42,934 bases of DNA from Bacteroidota bacterium (lineage in GTDB: Bacteria > Bacteroidota > Bacteroidia > Bacteroidales > VadinHA17): the NCBI GenBank assembly GCA_022709665.1, contig JAKLIJ010000004.1, positions 1 to 42,934 of the forward strand, read 5' to 3'. Both the position numbers and the translations under genes were made by a program. The notes under the pieces are model-generated. The model searched no databases and was not told the origin of the DNA. It was given only the letters and a program-made list of their open reading frames with translations. Positions 32,319-42,934 of the stretch are shown here, piece after piece (the first letter of the stretch is position 1; each line of letters starts with the position of its first letter).

Positions 32319-34862
32319 TTATTTTATTCCAACCGTTACGGCGGCGCCTTTAAGACCCCTTGATTCGGCTTTCACGGTAAATGAACCTGAAGCTCCCTTA
32401 TCGGCCTTTACAATCACAAGGCACATGCCGTTGTAAGCTTTTCTGTACGATACCTGGAAAGGATCGTGGCTTGTTGCGTCGCCGTTGTCGACGGCAACTA
32501 TACTACCCGGACCCTGGATACTGAAATTCACAAGGTTGCTGCTGCGCGGAACCATATTGCCGTTTTTGTCCTCAATCTTTACGGTTATGAATACCAGGTC
32601 GGAACCGTCGGCAGTAATTGCAGGGCGGTCGGCTGAAGCTGAAAGCATCGAGGCTTTACCACTTGTAACAACCTTATTCTCAGCCCATTTTTCTCCGTTC
32701 TTATAAGCGACGACCTTAAGCTCTCCCGGCTGGTAGACAACATCATCCCACCTGAGCCTGTATTCATACTGTCCTTTCTTCTTCTTTCCGAGCGATTTGC
32801 CATTAAGGAACAGTTCAGCCTCATCGCCTGATGTATATACATGAACCGGAGTTACCTGTCCCTTTCTTTCCGGCCAGTTCCAGTGCGGGAGTATGTGAGC
32901 CATCGGAAGTTCGGGCCTCCATTTTGACTGGTAAGCGTAGAAACGGTCTTTTTTAAAACCTGCCAGGTCGAGTATCCCGAAATAACTGCTTCGGGAGGGA
33001 ACTTCAGTTACGTTTTGCTTGTCGAGCAGGGCTTTGGCCTGATCATACCTCCTTGTCCCAGGTCTTAATCCAGTCAGATCACCTCCGTAAGGCGTGGGTT
33101 CTCCGATATAGTCAAACCCTGTCCAGACAAACTCGCCGAAAACGCCAGGATACTTATCCTGCATCTCCCATTGCTGGTCGGGTGATGATCCCCATGCCGG
33201 ATAAGCAAGGTCGTAGGAAGAGACCTGGAATATGCCTTTACCCGGCAGGTTATTGTTAAGATCACCTTCAACCACAGGGAAGAAGTATTCCCCTCTCGAA
33301 CTTACCGTTGATGCTGATTCGCTCGAGTGGAAAGGGAGATTGTCATTGTCCTTCAGGGCAAAAAAAGCGTCATATCTGTAAAGCCGGTAGTTAATGCCAA
33401 AAGCATCAACTGTCTTCTGAAAACCATTTGTCCCTGATTCGTCCCAGTTGCATCCGACTGTCACAGGTCTGGTGTTGTCTTCCGATTTGATTATCCGCCT
33501 GAGGCTTTCAGACAGGGCTGGATTATTCTGGTCGTTGACCTCATTCCCGGTGCTCCACATGAAAACCGAAGGATGGTTGCGGTCGCGGCGTACCATTGCC
33601 CTGAGATCCTCTTCGTGCCATGCATAGAAAAGCTTGTTGTAGTCATTCCGTTTCTTGGGCGTTTTCCAGGTGTCGAAAGCTTCGACCTGTACAAGGAATC
33701 CCATCCTGTCGCAGAGATCAAGAAGCTCAGGGGCGGGAGGGTTGTGGCTGGTTCTGACAGCATTGCAACCCATCTCACTAAGTATCTCAAGCTGCCTGGC
33801 CGCTGCCCTTGTGTTGAAGGCAGCCCCGAGAGCTCCAAGATCATGATGGTTGCAAACACCATTCACCGGAACCTTCTTCCCGTTCAGGAAAAAGCCGTCA
33901 CGGGCAGTGAATTCAAGTGTCCTGAATCCAAAGCTGGTCTCGAGCAGGTCGGCTTCTTCATCTCCTTTAAGAACAGTGACAGCCACCCTGTAAAGCTCAG
34001 GATTCTCAAGATCCCACAGGACAGGTTCCTTTACTGACAGATCAATCCTGAAGGTATGATCGCTGTAAGCCATGATCTGAGCAGCGGGTGAAGTGAATTC
34101 TGCAAGAGGGGCCGGAGAAGGATTGCCTTCCCTGTCGAGTTTGTAAACCGCTGCCCTGATTGCCGCAGAGACAGGTAAGGAAATATGGCTTGTCACTTCA
34201 GCGCTCACACTGACAGTTGCCTTGTCCTTTAAGATCTCCGGTGTGGTCACGTACAAACCGTTATATGCTATGTGAAGCGGTGATGTCTTTGTTATCCAGA
34301 CATTCCGGTAAAGGCCGGCGCCCGGATACCACCTCGAATCCCAGCTTTTTGTGTCAAGTCTCACTGCAATCACGTTTTCACTGCCAAAAGAAATATAGGG
34401 TGTCAGGTCGAGCCTGAATGAGGTGTATCCGTAAGGCCATCCCCCGATATGCTCTCCGTTGAGCCAAACCTCGGCGTTTGACATGGCGCCGTCAAAATCG
34501 ATGTAGATAACTTTACCCCTGTCGGCTTCGTTCACTGTAAAATGCTTCCTGTACCAGCCTATCCCTTTCCAGGGAAGAAGACCTGTATTATTCTCAAGCG
34601 TGTCACTGAAGGGGCCTTCTATGGCCCAGTCGTGAGGCAGGTCAAGGGTCCGCCAGCTTTTGTCGTCGGCAGCCGGAAGCTGAAGTCCGGCAGGTTCCTT
34701 GTCGAAAGTGGCAGCGTCTGTTGAGGCATTGAAGAACCTGATGAATTTCCAGTTCTGGTTGAACGATTCACGCGACCTGGGGGAATTTTGTGCATCCGCC
34801 GGGTTTATGCTGCTGAACAGAAAAACTGAAATGATTAAGAAAGAGGGGAGTAAGCGTTTCAT
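32319..34862 (-). CDS. Glycoside hydrolase family 2 (beta-galactosidase-like), DUF4982-type
   Basis: This 847-residue secreted enzyme has a signal peptide (MKRLLPSFLIISVFLFSSINPADAQ). In order come a sugar-binding jelly roll (about 35-195), an immunoglobulin-like domain (about 200-315), a TIM barrel (about 320-600), a DUF4982-like domain (about 635-725) and a C-terminal Ig-like GH2 domain (about 735-847). WSTGNEVND has the acid/base E441. SSESASTVSSRGEY has the likely nucleophile E515, and GEFVWTGFDYIGEP follows. Both catalytic glutamates are present. Substrates of this subgroup are beta-galactosides or related glycans. It is not in a SusC/SusD locus. It is convergent with the epimerase. Confidence 0.92.
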   Translation of the reverse strand: MKRLLPSFLIISVFLFSSINPADAQNSPRSRESFNQNWKFIRFFNASTDAATFDKEPAGLQLPAADDKSWRTLDLPHDWAIEGPFSDTLENNTGLLPWKGIGWYRKHFTVNEADRGKVIYIDFDGAMSNAEVWLNGEHIGGWPYGYTSFRLDLTPYISFGSENVIAVRLDTKSWDSRWYPGAGLYRNVWITKTSPLHIAYNGLYVTTPEILKDKATVSVSAEVTSHISLPVSAAIRAAVYKLDREGNPSPAPLAEFTSPAAQIMAYSDHTFRIDLSVKEPVLWDLENPELYRVAVTVLKGDEEADLLETSFGFRTLEFTARDGFFLNGKKVPVNGVCNHHDLGALGAAFNTRAAARQLEILSEMGCNAVRTSHNPPAPELLDLCDRMGFLVQVEAFDTWKTPKKRNDYNKLFYAWHEEDLRAMVRRDRNHPSVFMWSTGNEVNDQNNPALSESLRRIIKSEDNTRPVTVGCNWDESGTNGFQKTVDAFGINYRLYRYDAFFALKDNDNLPFHSSESASTVSSRGEYFFPVVEGDLNNNLPGKGIFQVSSYDLAYPAWGSSPDQQWEMQDKYPGVFGEFVWTGFDYIGEPTPYGGDLTGLRPGTRRYDQAKALLDKQNVTEVPSRSSYFGILDLAGFKKDRFYAYQSKWRPELPMAHILPHWNWPERKGQVTPVHVYTSGDEAELFLNGKSLGKKKKGQYEYRLRWDDVVYQPGELKVVAYKNGEKWAENKVVTSGKASMLSASADRPAITADGSDLVFITVKIEDKNGNMVPRSSNLVNFSIQGPGSIVAVDNGDATSHDPFQVSYRKAYNGMCLVIVKADKGASGSFTVKAESRGLKGAAVTVGIK

Positions 34863-34970
34863 GGGCTTTGGTTTAAATTTCCCTAAAAGTAGGAAATCCG
34901 GTTGAAAAATGCTGACTTGACAGAAGGATAATATGAAATGTAATCTGATCAGTTAATGATGACAAAAGAA

Positions 34971-35031
34971 GTTCTCGCAGATTTACGCAGAGAAAAACGC
35001 CTCACGCCCCTCCTTGATGCCTTGACGCCTT
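34971..35031. repeat. Short degenerate repeat tract between GH2 and CotH genes
   Basis: CGCAG-ATTTA-CGCAG at 34976-34990 and CCTTGATG-CCTTGACG-CCTT at 35012-35031 are small direct repeats with the look of dispersed intergenic elements of this phylum. No gene is seen in 34863-35031. Confidence 0.45.
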
Positions 35032-36642
35032 CTACTGCTTCACGAACTTCCGGCTGACAACTTCACCTGAAGCAAATCTGATCCTGATTATGTACAGGCC
35101 GCTTTCGAGGCCTGAAATGTCGACTGTGATCTGGTTGGCGCTGCAATGGGTTATTTGTCTGAGCCTTGCTCCTGTGACTGAGTAAAGCTCCAAACCTGTA
35201 AATATTTTCTCTGATTCAATATTCAACTGACCGTCGGCAGGAACCGGATAGATCCTGTAAAATGCGATATCCCCGTTGCCGGTACCCGGTTTTCCCACCA
35301 TGTTTGCATCGAGCCATTTGAGACGACGAGCTATCCACGTCTTAAATTTAACTATCTCTCCGGCATATGATTCAGGCTGTTCCCCGTACTCGGGTGTGCC
35401 GACATTCCGGCCCAGAATATCCCATCTCGTGAAATGCCTTTCCTGGGCTTCATCAAGAAGAAGAGCTGCAGAATCAATTAAATGATGAAGATATTCTTCA
35501 GCAAGGATGGTTTTCCTCAGACTGAACCACCGGTTATATACACGACCGGAGAAATTCTTGTCCTGTATCAGCCTGACTTCCCATGAAGGAGGAACAGGCC
35601 ATGCGCCGCATTCGTTTATCCTGTACGCCCATCCCGAGCCGTCGGACTGGCTGAAATGGGTGCAGTTTTCTTTAATATCCTTCCAGGCCCAGTCGAAATC
35701 CCACGGCGGACCGGAATGGATCAAACCGCCATCGCTCGCCTTGTCCTTATAGAAAAACCTGCTTTTTTTGTAGGCGTCAATATTGCGGGTAAGCTCGCTC
35801 AAAATGAAATAATCGACAAAGGAATTAACATCGATATACTTATTGTATCCCTTGTGCCTGTCATCAAAATACCTGTCGTAAAGAACATCTTCAAAGGAAT
35901 TGACATGATCCTTCAGATATGCCTTTTGTATCTCTGACAGCACATCGGGTTTCGGATCACAGTAGACATAGTGAACCCTGGCCCCGGGCTTGTTGACCGG
36001 CGAATGGTCGCTCAGCCAGCTGTCGGACGCGGTGTAATAATCAGTCGAGAATATATAGCCGCCGGTAAGGTCATCACCCGAGTTATCATCCGGATTCAGT
36101 TTCGCTATGTCGACCCGGTTTTTGTCCTGTTTTATTTTTTCACAGAGAAGATAAATACCGTCATAGCTGCCGTTCAGGATCACCTCGCAATACCTTGTTC
36201 CCGGTGCATAATGACCCATTTTCCTGAAAATCTCAAATGCCAGGAGGTTTCTCAGGAAGGTCTTGTCGTTATAGTTGGCAGTTAGAATCCAGTCATTTTC
36301 TTCTGGCATTCCAAGCAGGGATACATTGAGGTTCCCACCATTGATGTCGCGAGTCTCAAAGCCATATGGTTTCTGGGGAAGTGTAGAGGAATGCCTTCCC
36401 CTGATCTCGATCCCAACCACACCGTCGTATACATTTCCGGGGTCGGCAGAGGTGTTTCTCTGCCCGGCTCCGTTGTAAATAATTTTCATGCTTGCCGTGA
36501 TTTTCGGCTCATTCACAATGCTCTGGCCTCCGGGAGTGGTAATAATAACAAGTGGCAGGTTCGATGAGGTCAGGTTTACCTGGGATTGTGCCGTTATTGC
36601 GGTTAAAAGCAGAGTAAGGAGATATACGGGAGGTTTTTTCAT
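35032..36642 (-). CDS. CotH-kinase-like protein with type IX secretion sorting domain
   Basis: This 536-residue secreted protein starts at ATG 36642, just before its signal peptide (MKKPPVYLLTLLLTAITAQSQ); an open frame reaches back to 36675. The CotH domain (about 30-400) includes VVGIEIRGRHSSTLPQKPYGFETRD, NDWILTANYNDKTFLRNLLAFEIFRKM and the signature GPPWDFDWAWK, which holds the metal-binding aspartates of this atypical kinase fold. The last about 75 residues are a Por/T9SS type A sorting domain: IYPVPADGQLNIES then GLYIIRIRFASGEVVSRKFVKQ. It should cross the outer membrane by T9SS and be released or attached to the surface. CotH relatives phosphorylate secreted proteins or act in spore coats; the target here is unknown. 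Confidence 0.9.
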   Translation of the reverse strand: MKKPPVYLLTLLLTAITAQSQVNLTSSNLPLVIITTPGGQSIVNEPKITASMKIIYNGAGQRNTSADPGNVYDGVVGIEIRGRHSSTLPQKPYGFETRDINGGNLNVSLLGMPEENDWILTANYNDKTFLRNLLAFEIFRKMGHYAPGTRYCEVILNGSYDGIYLLCEKIKQDKNRVDIAKLNPDDNSGDDLTGGYIFSTDYYTASDSWLSDHSPVNKPGARVHYVYCDPKPDVLSEIQKAYLKDHVNSFEDVLYDRYFDDRHKGYNKYIDVNSFVDYFILSELTRNIDAYKKSRFFYKDKASDGGLIHSGPPWDFDWAWKDIKENCTHFSQSDGSGWAYRINECGAWPVPPSWEVRLIQDKNFSGRVYNRWFSLRKTILAEEYLHHLIDSAALLLDEAQERHFTRWDILGRNVGTPEYGEQPESYAGEIVKFKTWIARRLKWLDANMVGKPGTGNGDIAFYRIYPVPADGQLNIESEKIFTGLELYSVTGARLRQITHCSANQITVDISGLESGLYIIRIRFASGEVVSRKFVKQ

Positions 36643-36760
36643 AAGACGGATAAAAATAGCCAAAATTTCAATCAAAAACAGGATACCTGCGCGGGAGAAT
36701 CTTTTATAACAAATCAGGGTTCTTTATATCTTAACGGCATCCTCATTCCCATTATCTTTT

Positions 36761-36768
36761 TATTTTTG
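36761..36768 (+). promoter_or_regulatory. TAnnTTTG -7 element before the M1 peptidase gene
   Basis: TATTTTTG matches the consensus fully and lies 22 bases before the ATG. No strong -33 box is visible at the expected distance. Confidence 0.5.
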
Positions 36769-36789
36769 TCAGGTTAACAAAATTGAGAT

Positions 36790-38451
36790 ATGAAATACCC
36801 CCGGCTTACTGTTCTGCTTGCGGCGCTTTTATTTTTTGCCCCGGATGCGATTTCCCAATACCTTGCGCCTTCGCAAAGGGTTTATACACGACAGGATTCC
36901 CTTCGCGGATCGATTACACCCGAAAGGGCATGGTGGGATCTGACATATTACCACCTTGACATTTCTGTCAATCCGGCCGACAGCACTATTTTCGGTTCAA
37001 ATACAGTGAACTACAGGGTTAATTCAGTTGCCGATCTGATGCAGATAGATCTTCAGCCGCCCCTGGAACTTACTAAGGCTGAACAGAATGGGAAGTTGCT
37101 GGAATTCAAAAGAGAAGGGAACGTTTACTGGATACGAATGGCGGAGAAACAGGAGCCCGGCATGGTGTATTCGCTGGTGCTTGGTTATGGAGGCCGTCCG
37201 AAGATCTCACGCAGACCTCCGTGGGAAGGCGGGATAACATGGCAGCGCGACAATCACAACCAGCCTTTTATAGCTTCCTCGTGTCAGGGCGACGGAGCCA
37301 GCCTCTGGTGGCCGTGCAAGGACCACATGTACGATGAACCCGACAGCATGCTGATAAGCGTGAACGTGCCTTCGAACCTGATGGATGTTTCAAACGGCCG
37401 TCTCAGAAAGGTGGAGAAGCTCAGAAACAATACCACAACTTATCACTGGTTTGTTTCTAACCCGATAAACAACTACGGAGTGAATATCAATATCGGCAGC
37501 TACACACATTTCTCAGAGATATTCAACGGGGAGAAAGGAAAGCTTCAGTGCGACTATTATGTATTGAAGGATGATCTTGAGAAAGCCAGGGCTCAGTTCA
37601 GACAGGCCCCGATGATGCTTGCAGCTTTTGAGTACTGGATGGGGCCTTATCCCTTTTATGAGGATGGTTACAAGCTTGTCCAGGTCCCCTACCTGGGAAT
37701 GGAGCATCAGAGTTCCGTGACTTACGGGAACGGATTCAAAAATGGTTACGCTGGAAGAGACCTGAGCGTTTCGGGCTGGGGCATGAAATTCGACTTTATA
37801 ATTATTCATGAGTCAGGACATGAGTGGTTTGCTAACAGCATTACTTATGAAGATGCAGCCGACATGTGGGTTCATGAAAGTTTTATCAACTATTCCGAGA
37901 ACCTGTACGTCGAATACTACTATGGGAAGGATGCCGGAAGGGACTATGTCCTGGGATGCAGGGGAAACATAAGGAACGATCAGCCGGTCACTGGTGTATA
38001 CAACGTAAATGTAAGTGGTTCGGGCGATATGTATTACAAGGGAGGCAACATGCTTCACACTCTCCGTCAGATTGTTGACAATGATGAGAAATGGAGGGGG
38101 ATACTAAGGGGGCTGAACAAGGATTTTTACCACCAGGTGGTTAAAGGATCTCAGATAGAGGATTACCTTTCTGAAAAGACCGGCCTTAACCTGAAAACCT
38201 TCTTTGACCAGTACCTGAGGGATGTGAGAATACCGGTTTTTGAATATTACATCCAGGGTGACAAGCTTACTTTCCGCTGGAACAATTGCGTCGCAGGATT
38301 CAATATGCCGTTAAGAATATATGTTTCGGGGGAAAGAAAAGACATTGTTCCAACAACCCGCTTCACAACCGTCGAACTCGACATTCAGAATCCGGTAATT
38401 ACAGTCGATGCAAATTACTATGCTTCGAGCATGAACATGACAGGGAAGTAG
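36790..38451 (+). CDS. M1-family (gluzincin) metallopeptidase, short form
   Basis: This 553-residue secreted protein has a signal peptide (ending DAISQ), an N-terminal beta-sandwich (about 45-240) and a catalytic domain with HESGHEWF (H340, E341, H344) and the third zinc ligand in VHESFINYSE (E363). The GxMEN exopeptidase motif appears as LGMEHQSS (302-308), a variant known in a bacterial M1 branch. It is about 550 residues, so the large C-terminal helical domain of aminopeptidase N is absent. It probably trims short peptides in the periplasm or outside the cell. It is convergent with the M16 gene. Confidence 0.9.
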   Translation: MKYPRLTVLLAALLFFAPDAISQYLAPSQRVYTRQDSLRGSITPERAWWDLTYYHLDISVNPADSTIFGSNTVNYRVNSVADLMQIDLQPPLELTKAEQNGKLLEFKREGNVYWIRMAEKQEPGMVYSLVLGYGGRPKISRRPPWEGGITWQRDNHNQPFIASSCQGDGASLWWPCKDHMYDEPDSMLISVNVPSNLMDVSNGRLRKVEKLRNNTTTYHWFVSNPINNYGVNINIGSYTHFSEIFNGEKGKLQCDYYVLKDDLEKARAQFRQAPMMLAAFEYWMGPYPFYEDGYKLVQVPYLGMEHQSSVTYGNGFKNGYAGRDLSVSGWGMKFDFIIIHESGHEWFANSITYEDAADMWVHESFINYSENLYVEYYYGKDAGRDYVLGCRGNIRNDQPVTGVYNVNVSGSGDMYYKGGNMLHTLRQIVDNDEKWRGILRGLNKDFYHQVVKGSQIEDYLSEKTGLNLKTFFDQYLRDVRIPVFEYYIQGDKLTFRWNNCVAGFNMPLRIYVSGERKDIVPTTRFTTVELDIQNPVITVDANYYASSMNMTGK

Positions 38452-38500
38452 GAACCCGGTATCACTCGTTCCTCCGACTTTTCAATCCCGTAAGATACTT

Positions 38501-41314
38501 TTACCTGCTTATCAGTTCGGGTTTCCCGAATCCTATTTTTTCAAGAGGTTTCATCTGGGTGGCCGCATCTCCGACGACAAGGTAGTACATCCTGCCGGGA
38601 TTAATGTATTTCTGAACTGTGGCACGGTGGTCTTCCACAGTCATGTTCCGGATAATATCCTCTTCCTTTTTTATGTAATCATCGGCAAGCCCGTATTTGC
38701 TCATCGTAGCCAGCATGTTGACCAGAGCACTATTGGTTTCGAAGCGCAGCGCATTTGATCTTAGCATCGAGTTCCTGATGAAAAGAAGGTCCTTTTCTGA
38801 TACTCCGTTACGGTAACGCTCCATCTCATCCCTGAAGATGCTTACAGACTCCAGGGTCGCGTCCGAACGGACGCTTGCTGTGGCTGCGAAAGGCGCTACG
38901 GATTTCATTTCCTGGAAAGAGCTTCTTGCCCCGTAGGTGAATCCTTTTTCCTCACGCAGTATCTGCATCAGAATGCTTGTAAAAGCTCCGCCAAGCCTGT
39001 AATTTATGAATTCGGTCTTTACAAAGTCGGGATTTTCCCTCGAAATAGCCGGATAGCCTATGTAAATGACAGACTGACGTGAGCCCGGTATGTCGATGAA
39101 GAATATTTCAGATTTTTCAGGGACAGCAGGGGAGGGGTAAGGATTCAGATTAACATCCACAGGCTTCCAGCCGGTCTCAAGCGGTTTCAGAGCCTCAAGA
39201 GCTTCCTCCCTGGTCACATTTCCTGCAATGTGTATTCTCGTATTTGAAGGAGAGACATTTGATGCGTACCACGCTTTCAGGTCGCTGACAGATATCCTGT
39301 CGACCGATTCTATTGTTCCGTCGACGCTGTACCCGAAAATATGGTCTTTCCCGTAGAGAAGACGGTAAAAGGCAAGACTGGCTGCCATTGCGGGCTGAGC
39401 TTCAGCCTGGATTATCCGGTTCCGGGTGCGGGTCCGGGCAAGCTCAAATTCAACCGTATCCCAGCGGGGCTCAAGCACTATCTCCCTGACAAGCGACATA
39501 GTCTTTCCAAAATTCCTAGAAAGGGAGCTTACATTGATCATCATTTCTTCCCTTCCCGACCTGACACTGATTCCTGAGCCAAGCAGCTCAGTGGCTTCCT
39601 CAAGCTCTTCAGGCGTCTTGTTCCTTGTTCCCTGGGGAAGCAACGAGGCTACCATGCCTGCAACTCCCGGCAGGTCTGTCCTGTCCTGGAGCATCCCTCC
39701 GTCAATAGTGAAACTGGCGCTGACCAGTGGAAGCTCCGGATTATGAATTCCGAAAACCTTAATGCCATTTGAAAGGGTGGCTTTCCAAATCTCCGGGACT
39801 GCAACCTCAGGTTCTTTTTCCGAAGGAGGCTCATTGCTACGGTCGATTGATGACGGAGATTTCACGGTTTCCTCACCGTCGGTCTCTGCAATTTCAACCT
39901 GACTTGCTTCAGTAATGTCCTCTTCAATGATATCGGCTTTTACCGAGTTTTCAGCCATCAGTCCGGGACTGCCTTTAGGAACAAAACTTGTTACTATATG
40001 AGGCCTTCCCTTGATATATGTTTCATAAACCCTCATGACATCTTCTGCTGTCACGGCTTTGATATTCTCAATGTCTTTTTCTATGAAGCCCGGATCATTA
40101 AGGAACGTATTATAGGAGGCAAGCTGAATCGATTTGTTAAGAACGCTGTTCAGGCTTTCATAAAATCTTTTCTCCGACAGCGACTTTATCCTTTCAATGT
40201 CGTTCCCGGAAATGCCCTCCTTTTCGAATTTTTCAAAAGCCACGGCAATCGCTTCTTCAATCTCCTTAAGCGTCTTCCCTTCATTTGCCCTTATGGTTAT
40301 GGTGAACTCACCTGCAAGTTCTCCGGCGCTATTGTAGGCTGTGGTCTCGGATGTAAGCTGTTTCTCCCTGACAAGAACCTTGTATAACGGCGCTTTCTTC
40401 CCATCGGCAAGTATGCTTGCAAGAAAATCAAGCGCGTAGCCGTCCTTATGATATGCCTGAGGAACCGGCCAGACCATATTAATCTCCGGAACATTTGCAA
40501 AGTTATCTTCATGATACAGTTTTACAGTGCTTTCGAGCGATGGTACCATCGGCTTCCTGGCCGCGACATCGCCGTGGGCCCTGATCTCTCCGAAATACTT
40601 TTCAATAAGGATCTTTGCCGAATCGGGACTAAAATCTCCTGAAAGGATAAGTGTGGCATTGTTCGGTCCATAAAAGTTGTCATAGAAATATTTTGCATCA
40701 TCCAGAGAAGCATTCCTGAGATCTTCCATCTCGCCAATGACGTCCCAGTTGTAGGGATGGCTTTTGGGATACAGATTCTTGTTAATAACATAACTCGTGA
40801 ATCCGTAGGGCTGGTTGTCAACACCCTGTCTTTTTTCATTCTGCACAACGTTCTGCTGTATGGCAAATGACCTCTGAGTTATGGAATTGATGAAAAATCC
40901 CATGCGGTCCGATTCAAGCCAGAGGACTTTCTCAAGGGCATTCTTTGGAAATTCCTCGAAATATGTGGTTATGTCCCTGGATGTGAATCCGTTGTTCGAT
41001 CCTCCCGCTGCTTCCAGTATCCTGTCAAATTCTCCCGGCCCGACATTCTCCGAGCCTGTAAACAGAAGATGCTCAAACAGGTGCGCGAAGCCTGTTCTCC
41101 CAGGTACCTCACGGCTCGATCCGGTATGGTACATTATTGTATAGGCAATCATCGGATCGGAATGGTCAGGGTGCAGTATGACCTGCAAACCATTAGGCAT
41201 CACATATTTTTCAAATTCAATGTTCAGGCTGTCGACGGGCGCCTTGTTGCAGGCGGCCGTTGACAGAAGAAGCAATGCTGCGAATAGAAGGTGACAGATA
41301 CGAAACTTTTTCAT
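38501..41314 (-). CDS. M16-family peptidase lipoprotein (two-domain, pitrilysin/insulinase type)
   Basis: This 937-residue protein starts at ATG 41314, just before a lipoprotein signal (FAALLLLSTAAC with C22); an open frame reaches back to 41350. The first half has the inverted zinc motif HLFEH (78-82) with E160 (NEKRQ) as third ligand, so it is the active half. The second half (from about 505) repeats the M16 fold without a zinc motif. A low-complexity Glu/Ser/Pro linker (about 455-500, TEASQVEIAETDGEET) joins them. These proteins degrade peptides in the periplasm. It is convergent with the M1 peptidase across 49 bases holding a weak hairpin (38450-38473). The two peptidases may serve peptide uptake. 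Confidence 0.92.
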   Translation of the reverse strand: MKKFRICHLLFAALLLLSTAACNKAPVDSLNIEFEKYVMPNGLQVILHPDHSDPMIAYTIMYHTGSSREVPGRTGFAHLFEHLLFTGSENVGPGEFDRILEAAGGSNNGFTSRDITTYFEEFPKNALEKVLWLESDRMGFFINSITQRSFAIQQNVVQNEKRQGVDNQPYGFTSYVINKNLYPKSHPYNWDVIGEMEDLRNASLDDAKYFYDNFYGPNNATLILSGDFSPDSAKILIEKYFGEIRAHGDVAARKPMVPSLESTVKLYHEDNFANVPEINMVWPVPQAYHKDGYALDFLASILADGKKAPLYKVLVREKQLTSETTAYNSAGELAGEFTITIRANEGKTLKEIEEAIAVAFEKFEKEGISGNDIERIKSLSEKRFYESLNSVLNKSIQLASYNTFLNDPGFIEKDIENIKAVTAEDVMRVYETYIKGRPHIVTSFVPKGSPGLMAENSVKADIIEEDITEASQVEIAETDGEETVKSPSSIDRSNEPPSEKEPEVAVPEIWKATLSNGIKVFGIHNPELPLVSASFTIDGGMLQDRTDLPGVAGMVASLLPQGTRNKTPEELEEATELLGSGISVRSGREEMMINVSSLSRNFGKTMSLVREIVLEPRWDTVEFELARTRTRNRIIQAEAQPAMAASLAFYRLLYGKDHIFGYSVDGTIESVDRISVSDLKAWYASNVSPSNTRIHIAGNVTREEALEALKPLETGWKPVDVNLNPYPSPAVPEKSEIFFIDIPGSRQSVIYIGYPAISRENPDFVKTEFINYRLGGAFTSILMQILREEKGFTYGARSSFQEMKSVAPFAATASVRSDATLESVSIFRDEMERYRNGVSEKDLLFIRNSMLRSNALRFETNSALVNMLATMSKYGLADDYIKKEEDIIRNMTVEDHRATVQKYINPGRMYYLVVGDAATQMKPLEKIGFGKPELISR

Positions 41315-41316
41315 AA

Positions 41317-42934
<1,618 letters not shown>

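Overview
The window comes from a member of the Bacteroidota, most likely the order Bacteroidales or a close marine/sediment relative. The reasons are a CotH protein ending in a type IX secretion (Por) sorting tail, TonB-dependent and PorT-like outer-membrane proteins, GH2 enzymes with the DUF4982-type C-terminus typical of that phylum, weak or absent Shine-Dalgarno sequences, and TAnnTTTG-type -7 elements a short distance before several start codons. I saw no tRNA, rRNA, CRISPR array, transposase, phage gene or integrase. The assignment rests on sequence reading only.

Region by region: (a) 1-1455 is the 3' part of a sodium:solute symporter. (b) 1660-8842 is a same-strand signalling block: a SiaC-type (DUF1987) phosphoprotein overlaps a RyR-SpoIIE/PP2C phosphatase by an ATGA, and two tandem paralogues follow, each with TIR, one membrane helix, a TolB-like domain and TPRs. 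(c) 8879-10663 is a small ORF followed, in the same frame after an amber codon, by a B12-binding radical SAM enzyme. (d) 10664-13060 holds three 31-bp repeat units, an M49-like zinc peptidase lipoprotein, a 250-bp heptanucleotide array and tatA. (e) 13238-18227 holds small envelope proteins: PepSY-TM, an OB-fold-like lipoprotein, a secreted beta protein, an HlyD-type adaptor, DUF937 and a PorT-like barrel. (f) 18297-21920 is a PLP decarboxylase divergent from a TonB-dependent receptor. (g) 21977-28253 is a forward run: a GMP-synthetase-type ATP-pyrophosphatase without glutaminase domain, a class A PBP, a PQQ-type propeller and an AspT/YidE-type transporter. (h) 28300-31164 encodes a TldE/TldD pair whose TldD has a Tat-type signal. 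(i) 31337-42934 holds an epimerase, a GH2 enzyme, CotH-T9SS, M1 and M16 peptidases and the 5' part of a second, LacZ-like GH2 enzyme.

The best candidate for an undescribed system is 1660-8842. A partner-switch phosphoprotein and a phosphatase carrying a RyR domain sit directly upstream of two membrane-anchored TIR-TPR proteins. A reasonable but untested model is that the TIR domains make or sense an NAD-derived signal and the RyR-PP2C/SiaC pair reads it through phosphorylation. The cognate SiaB-type kinase is not in the window. A promoter-like sequence just before the first TIR gene suggests the TIR genes can also be transcribed separately.

Elsewhere the genes are mostly envelope maintenance, peptide turnover and glycan breakdown. 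No SusC/SusD pair is present, so this is not a classical polysaccharide-utilisation locus.
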